Positions 1-5,735 of a stretch of 8,577 nucleotides of DNA are shown here, one piece after another. The translations under genes and the position numbers were made by a program. The stretch comes from an uncultured Treponema sp. (GTDB lineage Bacteria > Spirochaetota > Spirochaetia > Treponematales > Treponemataceae). Below the pieces are notes generated by a model. The model saw nothing but the letters and a program-made list of their open reading frames with translations, was not told the DNA's origin and did not search any database. Within the stretch, counting starts at the first letter, position 1, and every line of letters begins with the position of its first letter. The stretch covers positions 1-8,577 of the forward strand of contig CAMVJE010000063.1 in assembly GCA_947167745.1 (NCBI GenBank), in the 5' to 3' direction.

Positions 1-1
1 T

Positions 2-76
2 GAGATTGTAGCTCAGTTGGATTAGAGCGCCACCCTGCGGAGGTGGAGGTCGCACGTTCGAATCGTGTCAGTCTCA
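2..76 (+). tRNA. tRNA-Arg (anticodon GCG)
   Basis: A complete cloverleaf can be folded by eye. The acceptor stem pairs 2-8 with 69-75 (7 bp with one G-U), followed by discriminator A76. The D arm is GCTC (11-14) with GAGC (25-28). The anticodon stem pairs 30-34 with 42-46 around the seven-base loop 35-41, and the T arm pairs 52-56 with 64-68 around TTCGAAT. The anticodon is GCG at 37-39, which reads arginine codons CGC and, by wobble, CGU. The CCA end is not encoded, so it must be added after transcription. Many bacteria read these codons with an ACG anticodon edited to inosine; here the genomic base at position 34 is G. A terminator follows at once, so this tRNA ends its transcript. Confidence 0.95.
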
Positions 77-83
77 ATGTTGT

Positions 84-110
84 AAGCTCATCAGTGGATG
101 GGCTTTTTTT
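84..110 (+). terminator. Intrinsic terminator of the tRNA-Arg gene
   Basis: An 8-bp stem (85-92 with 97-104, one G-U pair) closes a four-base loop AGTG and runs directly into seven T residues (104-110). It starts only 8 bases after the tRNA ends, which fits rho-independent termination of the tRNA transcript. Confidence 0.85.
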
Positions 111-170
111 ATTTTAAATCGTCTTTTTTAACAAATCTTTAAAAAAAATCATTTTTTTGTCTCCCTTTCC

Positions 171-198
171 TTGAAAAGCCTAAAAAATCTCTTAAAAT
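171..198 (+). promoter_or_regulatory. Possible sigma-70 promoter for the secreted nuclease-like gene
   Basis: A TTGAAA box (171-176) is followed after 16 bases by TAAAAT (193-198), which would give a leader of about 70 bases before the ATG at 275. The whole stretch is extremely AT-rich and other -10-like words occur, for example TAAAAT at 245-250, so the assignment is weak. I see nothing else of note between the tRNA terminator and this gene. Confidence 0.3.
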
Positions 199-274
199 TC
201 AATAAAGATATTCTAAAATTATGGTAAAAAACTTTAAATAAGTGTAAAATCCATAAAAAATGAGGTAAAAAAAA

Positions 275-1027
275 ATGAAAAAGTTAATTCCATTAGTTCT
301 TTTGATTACAACATTTCCAATTTTTGCACAAAAGATTGCTCAGCCTGTCTCAAATCTAAAGAATTCTTACACCATTGAAAATTCAGCTTACAGTCTTGGC
401 TTTGCAGAAAATTATGGTCTTCCGGTTTGGGAAATGCATGTTCTTACGCCAAATATGCTGGAGGGAACTTTTAGCACGCAAAGTGAATGGAAACAAGATC
501 AGAGGGTCAAGGGATTTCGAATTAGTAAAAAGGACATCGAGGGGCAAAAGCTGGAGCCTGTTCAGCTTTATCCGAAAACCCATGCCAAGCACGATTTGAT
601 GGCTCAGGATTCATGCTATTTGACATCAAATTTGCTTTTTATGTGCCGCGCCCTTAAAGATTCAGTCTGGGAGAAAATCACATATTCATTTGAGCTTTTG
701 GCAAAGCAGTACGGCACGGTTTACACATATTCTGGCCCAGTTTTTGATAAAGATCCGTTAAAAATCAAGCACATGTTTAATAACAGGGTTGTCACTCCTT
801 CGTATTTCTATCGCATTGCTTTGTATTTTGTTGATGGAAAGCCAGCCTACAAATGTTATCTGATTAAAAACCGAATCCCTACTGACTACGACCGTTCTTG
901 TGAGGTGGAGGAATTTAACTACAATATTTTCCAGCTGGAAGCTGATACAGGAATTGATTTCTTTGAAAGCTTTATTGATGTAAACTTCCGTCAGGATAAA
1001 ATGAAGTTCCTGGAGAACAGACACTAA
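275..1027 (+). CDS. Secreted DNA/RNA non-specific endonuclease-like protein, probably catalytically impaired
   Basis: This 250-residue protein starts with a typical export signal: MKK, a hydrophobic stretch, and a likely cut after FA at about residue 18. It should act in the periplasm or outside the cell. The body follows the NUC (Serratia-type, His-Asn metal) nuclease layout: an HAKH segment at 103-106, SN at 118-119, a Leu/Trp pair at 127 and 132 with Serratia-like spacing, YSGPVF at 152-157, TPSYFYRIAL at 174-183 and ETG-type ending ADTGIDFF at 223-230. The family core is usually DRGH, then N...LNxxxW...E. Here Arg of DRGH aligns with Ala, the metal-binding Asn of LN is Lys128, and the Glu four residues after Trp is Thr136. 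Only the His (106) and the first Asn (119) remain, and the loop between them is about nine residues shorter than usual. It may therefore bind nucleic acid without cutting it, or be a diverged nuclease with other catalytic residues. GAGG at 262-265 is a suitable ribosome site nine bases before the ATG. It appears to be a single-gene unit. Confidence 0.75.
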   Translation: MKKLIPLVLLITTFPIFAQKIAQPVSNLKNSYTIENSAYSLGFAENYGLPVWEMHVLTPNMLEGTFSTQSEWKQDQRVKGFRISKKDIEGQKLEPVQLYPKTHAKHDLMAQDSCYLTSNLLFMCRALKDSVWEKITYSFELLAKQYGTVYTYSGPVFDKDPLKIKHMFNNRVVTPSYFYRIALYFVDGKPAYKCYLIKNRIPTDYDRSCEVEEFNYNIFQLEADTGIDFFESFIDVNFRQDKMKFLENRH

Positions 1028-1067
1028 TTTAATTGCGAAAGTCCTCCTGTGAAGGACATGGGACAAT

Positions 1068-1165
1068 AAAAAAGGTCAGGGTGACCATGCACAACTCTAA
1101 TCTTCATAGTGCTGCTGCTTCCGCCCTGACACGGTTTTGAAGAAAGAATTTGCTGGCGCCTGACC
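1068..1165 (-). ncRNA. ffs: Signal recognition particle RNA (4.5S RNA, small bacterial type)
   Basis: On the minus strand, GGTCAGG at the 5' end (1165-1159) pairs with CCTGACC at the 3' end (1080-1074), giving a long hairpin of 92 nt followed by six T residues (1073-1068) that complete an intrinsic terminator. The apex (1111-1130 on the plus strand) carries the conserved SRP domain IV signature: CAGG, two bases, a GGAA tetraloop, two bases, then AGCAGC. This is the binding site of Ffh (SRP54). The RNA and Ffh recognise signal sequences of membrane and some exported proteins at the ribosome and dock with FtsY. The molecule lacks an Alu domain and is slightly shorter than the 114-nt E. coli RNA, within the range for small SRP RNAs. 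It lies 3' of the protease gene but has its own promoter. Confidence 0.9.
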
Positions 1166-1174
1166 AACGTTCAT

Positions 1175-1203
1175 AATTTAACACAAATCTCCATGAAAAG
1201 CAA
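1175..1203 (-). promoter_or_regulatory. Probable promoter of the SRP RNA gene
   Basis: Reading the minus strand, TTGCTT (plus coordinates 1203-1198) is separated by exactly 17 bases from TAAATT (1180-1175). The -10 box ends about nine bases before the first base of the SRP RNA helix, the expected distance to a transcription start. The -35 box matches consensus at only three positions; the spacing and position are the main support. Confidence 0.5.
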
Positions 1204-1238
1204 CTGCCGGGATTTATATGTATTCAACCCCTGCTATT

Positions 1239-2522
1239 CTATGCTCTAAGAGCTTTGATTCGCTCCAAAAGAGGCGGATGGCTGTAATTAAAAACACTGT
1301 AAATTTTTGGAACCTGAATCTCGCTTAGATTTTCCTTGTTGAGCTTAACCAGAGCCGTGCAAAGAGGCTCACCCGTTCCGCAAATTTCCTTTGCGAAGGC
1401 ATCTGCCTGAAACTCATCGTGACGACTCAGTGAATTCATTATTGGGCTTAGCAAAATTCCCCAGTCTCCAAAAACAAGACTCAGCAAGAAAATTCCTATG
1501 AACATCATCTGGTATGGGACAACCTCACCACTCACAAAACCGAAGCCCTTGTAAAGCAGGGGAAGATTTACGAGCAGGGAAATGACGAAAAGGCTTGCAA
1601 AGACGGCAGGAATCATAAAAAGCATTTTTTTGAGGATGTGATGATGTTTGTAGTGTCCCAGTTCGTGACCGAGAACAGCTTCAATTTCGTCTATGGTGAG
1701 CTGTTCAATCAGCGTGTCATAAAGTACGACCCGCTTTGACTTTCCGAAACCAGTGAAATATGCGTTTGAGTGTCCTGACCGGCGGGATGCGTCCATTACG
1801 AAAAGCCCGCTGGCTTTGAAACCGCATTTTTTCAGCAATTCTTCCAGACGGCTTTTCAGTTCTCCGTCTTCAAGTGGCGTAAATTTGTTGAAAATCGGTG
1901 CGATAAAAATAGGATAAATGATGGAAATTCCCAGACTGAAAACAAGGTAAACGCAGCCGAGAAGGAGCCACCACCAGCCTGCCGTATATTTGAAAAGAGC
2001 AATCATCGCCAAAAGAAGCGGAGTCAAAATAAGAAGGTTGACGAAAAAGCCCTTGATTTCATCGGCAATCCACATGCGAATGGTCATGTTGCTGAAGCCA
2101 AAATGTTTTTCAATGCCGAATTCTGAGTATAGGGCAAAGGGGATTGAAAGAAGTGCGCCCGGAATTCCTCCTAGAACCAGGAAAAGCAGGGCCGCAAAGA
2201 AAGGATTGTCTGTCCAAGTCCAGATTCGCTCTATTAAGGCCGGGTAAAAGCCGCAGAAGACAAGGTAAAGTGAAAGAATCGTCTCTAGAATGCTGCTGGG
2301 AATCCAGAGCCTGTATTTTGCGTCTTCATAGAGGCATGTTTTGTCCAGTGTCTGAAAATCGACATGCTGGCTTAAGATTTCGGGAATTTCACGCCCATGT
2401 TTTTTTCGGAAGGTAAAATCAAGGCGCTCCAGGAGCATGTTAAGGGAAAAGCTGAAAACAGTACCGATGATAAAAATGATAACGAAGATGTTTGAAAAAT
2501 CCATAGGAAACGAATTTATCAT
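1239..2522 (-). CDS. Ste24/CAAX-type M48 family zinc metalloprotease, membrane protein
   Basis: From the ATG at 2522 this is a 427-residue multi-pass membrane protein of the M48A (Ste24, CAAX prenyl protease 1) family. The zinc-binding HExxH reads HELGH at 286-290, and the third ligand lies in the HDEFQADAFA segment (Glu370, with Asp374), both typical of the family. The C-terminus has the usual NYSHPPLLERI block at 412-422. Hydrophobic segments flank the catalytic domain: about 10-30, 75-95, 107-130, 160-178, 183-208, 302-322 and 340-358. Bacteria mostly lack CAAX prenylation, so the likely role is membrane-protein quality control or peptide cleavage, but the substrate cannot be read from sequence. 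The start is uncertain: TTG at 2537 lies four bases after the upstream terminator T-run, and ATG codons lie at 2522 and 2504. None has a clear Shine-Dalgarno sequence. The family and catalytic residues are certain; the exact start is not. Confidence 0.93.
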   Translation of the reverse strand: MINSFPMDFSNIFVIIFIIGTVFSFSLNMLLERLDFTFRKKHGREIPEILSQHVDFQTLDKTCLYEDAKYRLWIPSSILETILSLYLVFCGFYPALIERIWTWTDNPFFAALLFLVLGGIPGALLSIPFALYSEFGIEKHFGFSNMTIRMWIADEIKGFFVNLLILTPLLLAMIALFKYTAGWWWLLLGCVYLVFSLGISIIYPIFIAPIFNKFTPLEDGELKSRLEELLKKCGFKASGLFVMDASRRSGHSNAYFTGFGKSKRVVLYDTLIEQLTIDEIEAVLGHELGHYKHHHILKKMLFMIPAVFASLFVISLLVNLPLLYKGFGFVSGEVVPYQMMFIGIFLLSLVFGDWGILLSPIMNSLSRHDEFQADAFAKEICGTGEPLCTALVKLNKENLSEIQVPKIYSVFNYSHPPLLERIKALRA

Positions 2523-2540
2523 TTTTATTTGATACAAGCA

Positions 2541-2574
2541 ATAAATAAAAAACCGGTCTGCAAGAGACCGGTTT
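2541..2574 (-). terminator. Strong intrinsic terminator after the small membrane protein gene
   Basis: A perfect 10-bp stem (2574-2565 with 2559-2550) with a five-base loop is followed, reading the minus strand, by a T-rich run (2552-2541). It begins nine bases after the stop of the 63-residue gene. It sits immediately before the protease start, so read-through, or a promoter buried in this hairpin, would be needed to express the protease from here. Confidence 0.85.
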
Positions 2575-2582
2575 GAAGAAGA

Positions 2583-2774
2583 TTAGCTGAAAATAAAACT
2601 TACGAGTTTTCCGATTGGGTCAAAGTCGAGAAGAAGCAAATCAACTGCGAAGAAAACCGCAAAGCCGACAACTGCGATAAGAATAAGTACTGCAATACCA
2701 ATGAGCATCTGAACTGCGATTGGAAGAGAATCAAAACCTGACGTCTTTTTTGCCGTAACTGTATTTGAAGCCAT
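2583..2774 (-). CDS. Small single-pass membrane protein, function unknown
   Basis: This is a 63-residue protein whose family I do not recognise. Residues 1-18 are polar with two lysines (KK at 9-10). A long hydrophobic stretch follows at about 18-50, consistent with one long or two tight membrane segments, and includes a valine/isoleucine/leucine-rich core. An acidic DFD (50-52) precedes a short hydrophobic tail ending in FIFS. The positively charged N-terminus suggests the N-terminal end stays in the cytoplasm. Support for a real gene is good: AGAGG (plus 2785-2781) is a Shine-Dalgarno site six bases from the ATG, a near-consensus promoter lies upstream, and a strong terminator follows closely. 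It is therefore a dedicated monocistronic unit. Possible roles, such as a regulator of a membrane complex or a small envelope protein, are guesses. Confidence 0.8.
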   Translation of the reverse strand: MASNTVTAKKTSGFDSLPIAVQMLIGIAVLILIAVVGFAVFFAVDLLLLDFDPIGKLVSFIFS

Positions 2775-2808
2775 AATTTACCTCTGTAAAAAAAGAAAAT
2801 GAATCATA

Positions 2809-2840
2809 ATTATATTAAAGGTTGGAGGCTTTGCCGTCAA
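2809..2840 (-). promoter_or_regulatory. Promoter of the small membrane protein gene
   Basis: On the minus strand TTGACG (2840-2835) matches five of six -35 positions. A TAATAT word follows after 17 bases (2817-2812), overlapping a perfect TATAAT (2814-2809) at 20 bases. Either could serve as the -10 box. It lies back to back with the promoter of the UPF0210 gene. Confidence 0.6.
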
Positions 2841-2859
2841 GTAAAAAAACGACCAATAT

Positions 2860-2888
2860 TTGAACTTTAAGAAGATTTGTACTATAGT
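2860..2888 (+). promoter_or_regulatory. Sigma-70 type promoter of the UPF0210 gene
   Basis: TTGAAC (2860-2865) and TATAGT (2883-2888) are separated by exactly 17 bases, each one to two mismatches from consensus. The start codon is 26 bases after the -10 box, giving a short leader of about 20 bases that carries the GGAGGA ribosome site at 2905-2910. Confidence 0.7.
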
Positions 2889-2914
2889 GAATGAATCCAT
2901 AGCTGGAGGAAAAA

Positions 2915-4276
2915 ATGCTCTTTACCCCTGTTGAAATTCAAGAAACCGTGAATATGTTTTTGCGCCACAAACTAGATGTGCGCTGTATTACCATGGGAAT
3001 CTCTCTTTTAGATTGTGCCGATTCTGACTCAAAAAAGGCCAATCAGCGGATTTATGACAAAATTATGAAAAAGGCCGGTAATCTCGTAAAGGTCGGTCAG
3101 GATATCGAAAAAGAGCTTGGTGTTCCTATCATCAACAAGCGAGTTTCCGTAACGCCGATAGCTTTGGTTGCAGGAGCCAGCAATGCCACTTCTTATGTCG
3201 AATATTGCAAGACCCTCGACAAATGCGCTATAGAACTGGGAATCAACTTTATCGGTGGTTTTTCTGCCCTGGTTCAGAAGGGAATTACTCCTGCCGACAG
3301 AATCCTGATTGACTCAATCCCGGAGGCCCTGGCAAGCACAGAATTTGTCTGTTCCAGCGTAAATGTAGGAAGCACTAAAAGCGGAATCAACATGGATGCC
3401 GTAAAACTCATGGGCGAGACAATCAAAAAGACCAGCGAGGCAAGCGCGCATTGCCCAATCAACGGCTGTTCAAAGCTGGTGGTTTTCTGTAATGCTCCAG
3501 AAGACAATCCCTTTATGGCAGGCGCCTTCCATGGTCCCGGCGAGGCTGACAGCGTAATCAATGTTGGTGTATCAGGACCTGGCGTAATTTTGGCCGCTGC
3601 CCGTGACTACAAGGGAAAACCAATCAATGAACTGGCTGAAGGAATCAAAAAGATGGCCTTCAAAATCACCCGTTTGGGCCAGCTGGTCGGTGCTGAGGCC
3701 GCAAGCCGCCTTGGCGTTGATTTTGGTATCCTTGACCTTTCACTTGCTCCGACTCCCGCTGTGGGGGACTCTGTTGCCCGAATTCTTGAGGAAATTGGTC
3801 TTGAAGGGGCTGGTTGTCCTGGAACAACTGCGGCTCTGGCTATGCTCACCGACATGGTCAAAAAAGGCGGCGTAATGGCTTCAACAAGCGTTGGCGGTCT
3901 TTCCGGCGCATTTATTCCTGTTTCAGAAGACGAGGGCATGATTAACGCCGTAAAACAAGGCTCAATCTGCCTTGAAAAGCTTGAGGCCATGACAACTGTA
4001 TGCTCGGTCGGCCTTGATATGATTGCTATTCCCGGCGACACTCCTGCGACAACTATTTCAGGCATTATGGCTGACGAATTTGCAATCGGTATGGTCAACA
4101 ACAAGACTACGGCAGTGCGCCTTATTCCGGCTCCTGGCAAAAAAGCCGGCGACTGGATTGAGTTCGGCGGCTTGCTCGGCGGTTGCCCTGTCATGCCTGT
4201 AAGCAAGTTCAGCTGCGCGGATTTCATCAACCGTGGCGGAAGAATCCCGGCTCCGATTCATAGTTTCAGGAATTAG
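2915..4276 (+). CDS. UPF0210 / DUF711 family protein
   Basis: This complete 453-residue soluble protein belongs to the UPF0210 (DUF711) family and has the family's usual length. Recognisable blocks are the N-terminal [14 protein letters not shown] (21-34), [18 protein letters not shown] (207-224), the [20 protein letters not shown] region (249-268), [19 protein letters not shown] (274-292), [18 protein letters not shown] (298-315), [16 protein letters not shown] (327-342) and the [13 protein letters not shown] stretch (418-430). There is no signal peptide or membrane segment, so it is cytoplasmic. Family structures have been compared with the glycyl-radical/pyruvate-formate-lyase fold, but I see no glycyl-radical motif and no reaction is established. 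In Firmicutes the gene often follows a small ACT-domain (UPF0237) gene; no such gene is next to it here. The start is well fixed by GGAGGA four bases before the ATG. The MATE gene downstream has no visible promoter of its own and may share this transcript. Confidence 0.93.
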   Translation: MLFTPVEIQETVNMFLRHKLDVRCITMGISLLDCADSDSKKANQRIYDKIMKKAGNLVKVGQDIEKELGVPIINKRVSVTPIALVAGASNATSYVEYCKTLDKCAIELGINFIGGFSALVQKGITPADRILIDSIPEALASTEFVCSSVNVGSTKSGINMDAVKLMGETIKKTSEASAHCPINGCSKLVVFCNAPEDNPFMAGAFHGPGEADSVINVGVSGPGVILAAARDYKGKPINELAEGIKKMAFKITRLGQLVGAEAASRLGVDFGILDLSLAPTPAVGDSVARILEEIGLEGAGCPGTTAALAMLTDMVKKGGVMASTSVGGLSGAFIPVSEDEGMINAVKQGSICLEKLEAMTTVCSVGLDMIAIPGDTPATTISGIMADEFAIGMVNNKTTAVRLIPAPGKKAGDWIEFGGLLGGCPVMPVSKFSCADFINRGGRIPAPIHSFRN

Positions 4277-4310
4277 CGAACCGAAAATCCATCCGTGGAT
4301 TTTCGGATTC
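4277..4310 (+). repeat. Hairpin 1 of the UPF0210-MATE spacer
   Basis: A perfect 11-bp inverted repeat (4281-4291 with 4296-4306) has a four-base loop TCCG. It is extended at the base by GAA/TTC across a single bulged A at 4307. It begins directly after the TAG stop of the UPF0210 gene. No T-run follows immediately, so alone it looks more like an RNA-stabilising or attenuating stem than a simple terminator. Confidence 0.8.
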
Positions 4311-4314
4311 GTAC

Positions 4315-4343
4315 GAGAATTTTCGAACGAAAATTCTCTCTTT
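4315..4343 (+). terminator. Hairpin 2 of the UPF0210-MATE spacer, possible weak terminator or attenuator
   Basis: A perfect 10-bp stem (4315-4324 with 4329-4338) with loop GAAC is followed by a pyrimidine stretch TCTTT that is only moderately T-rich. It shares the words CGAAAAT and ATTTTCG with hairpin 1, so arms of the two hairpins could pair with each other instead. Partial termination with read-through into the transporter gene is plausible. Confidence 0.5.
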
Positions 4344-4350
4344 ACTCTTA

Positions 4351-4372
4351 CCCTACATCCTGTAGGGCTTTT
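4351..4372 (+). promoter_or_regulatory. Hairpin 3 enclosing the ribosome binding site of the MATE gene
   Basis: CCCTACA (4351-4357) pairs perfectly with TGTAGGG (4361-4367) around a three-base loop. The AGGG at 4364-4367 is the only Shine-Dalgarno-like sequence in front of the ATG at 4373, five bases away. It is wholly within the stem. This arrangement would restrict translation of the transporter until the stem is opened. Confidence 0.5.
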
Positions 4373-5728
4373 ATGAACAAACATTTGTTGAATGGTTTTT
4401 ACAAAACACTTTTCTCTATTGCGATTCCGATAATTTTGCAGAATCTTTTGCAGACTTTCGTGAACATGATTGATACCGTTATGGTCGGGCGGCTTGGTTC
4501 AGTGGCAATAGCTTCAGTTGGATTGGGAAACCAGATTTTCTTCATGCTGAATATGGTCGTGTTCGGCGTTTCTTCCGGGGCATCAATTTTCATTTCGCAG
4601 TATTGGGGTGCGGAAGATTTTAAGGGAATCAGGAAAGCCTTTGGAATCATGCTGCTCTTTTGCTTCCTTGTCTCCCTTCTTTTTCTTTTTGCTTCTGTTT
4701 TTGTCCCTGAGCGACTTCTTTCCTTCTATTCAAAGGACGAGGCTGTAGTTTCCGGTGGTGTGGCTTATCTTAAGATTGTCGCCTTTTGTTATCCTCTCCT
4801 TGCAATATCATTTTCCTGTCAGATGGCTTTCCGAAGCACGGAGCATGTCGTCTTGCCTATGGTTACGACGGCTGTTTCTTTTGTCACAAATGTCATTCTT
4901 AATGCGATTTTTATCTTCGGTTTTTCTCCCCTTGGAATTCCAAGACTGGGCGTTCGGGGTGCGGCTCTTGCCACAGTGATTTCCCGTGCAATAGAAATGA
5001 TTATCACTCTGTCTGTGGGAATCTGCCGAAAATTTGAGGTTATGGGAAAAATTCGGGAGCTTTTTGCTTTTGACAAGGAATTTGTCATAAAACTGCTGAA
5101 AATCGCAACGCCCGTGCTTCTTTCAGAAACGCTTTGGGGGCTTGGAATCACCACACAGAATTCAATTTTTGCCCATGCCGGGACAGATTCTTTTGCGGCC
5201 TTCAGCATTATGAACACGGTAAGTCAGCTAACTTGGGTATTCTTCATCGGAATGGGAAGTGCGTCAGGCATCATTTTGGGAAAGAAAATCGGTGCTGGCG
5301 AAGAAGATGGGGCAAGGGCTTATACCCACAGGTACTGCTGGTTCTTCCCCTTAATGGGAGCTTTTATCGGTCTTTTCCTCTTCCCAATTTCCATGACACT
5401 TCCGGCCATATTCAATGTTGAGCCTCACATTATTATGATTACGCAGTCAATGCTTTATGTGCTCATGGCGACCTATCCATTCAGAGCTTTTAACATGCTG
5501 ATTATTGTCGGCGTTTGTAGGAGCGGCGGGGATACGGTCTTTGCCTCAATCATCGATAACGGCTGGATGTGGTTGCTTGCAATTCCGCTGGGGCTTCTGG
5601 CGACATTTGTATGGAAATTGCCGCCCTGGACGATTTTGCTTTGCCTTGAAAGCGAGCAAGTCCTGAAAACGCTTTGCGGTGTAATTCGAGTTCAGTCTGG
5701 AAAGTGGCTGAAAAATATTACCAGGTGA
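4373..5728 (+). CDS. MATE family multidrug/cation antiporter
   Basis: This 451-residue protein has about 12 hydrophobic segments in the two-bundle arrangement of the MATE family. These transporters exchange cationic drugs or metabolites for Na+ or H+ across the inner membrane. Diagnostic stretches are the N-terminal SIAIPIILQNLLQTFVNMID (15-34) with TVMVGRLG (35-42), ISQYWGAED (74-82), PRLGVRGAALATVISR (190-205) and the second-half repeat ATPVLLSETLWGLG (245-258). The CRSGGDT motif follows at 382-388, and the end QSGKWLKNIT is typical. The substrate and coupling ion cannot be told from sequence. The reading frame is open back to a GTG at 4295, but those 26 codons would be made from the hairpin spacer and have no membrane or family character. 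ATG 4373 with AGGG upstream is chosen. Lack of a promoter in the 96-bp spacer suggests transcription from the UPF0210 promoter. It converges with the next gene. Confidence 0.95.
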   Translation: MNKHLLNGFYKTLFSIAIPIILQNLLQTFVNMIDTVMVGRLGSVAIASVGLGNQIFFMLNMVVFGVSSGASIFISQYWGAEDFKGIRKAFGIMLLFCFLVSLLFLFASVFVPERLLSFYSKDEAVVSGGVAYLKIVAFCYPLLAISFSCQMAFRSTEHVVLPMVTTAVSFVTNVILNAIFIFGFSPLGIPRLGVRGAALATVISRAIEMIITLSVGICRKFEVMGKIRELFAFDKEFVIKLLKIATPVLLSETLWGLGITTQNSIFAHAGTDSFAAFSIMNTVSQLTWVFFIGMGSASGIILGKKIGAGEEDGARAYTHRYCWFFPLMGAFIGLFLFPISMTLPAIFNVEPHIIMITQSMLYVLMATYPFRAFNMLIIVGVCRSGGDTVFASIIDNGWMWLLAIPLGLLATFVWKLPPWTILLCLESEQVLKTLCGVIRVQSGKWLKNITR

Positions 5729-5735
5729 GTTTATA

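Noticed and set aside
1041..1057. GTCCT/AGGAC hairpin after the nuclease-like gene, considered as its terminator
   Set aside because: The stem is only five pairs with a seven-base loop, and no T-run follows on the plus strand. It could help as a weak 3' structure but is not convincing.
758..1066. 102-codon minus-strand open frame overlapping the nuclease-like gene
   Set aside because: Its composition is not protein-like, and it overlaps the conserved C-terminal NUC region on the other strand. No promoter or ribosome site supports it.
3607..4230. 207-codon open frame on the minus strand inside the UPF0210 gene
   Set aside because: It is antisense to a conserved family protein, low in complexity (Ser/Pro/Ala/Ile-rich) and has no ribosome site. 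It is a shadow of the real gene's codon usage.
4295..4372. N-terminal extension of the MATE protein from GTG 4295 (26 extra residues)
   Set aside because: These codons are simply the three hairpins read through. They give a basic, non-membrane segment not expected in the family, while ATG 4373 starts a normal MATE N-terminus.
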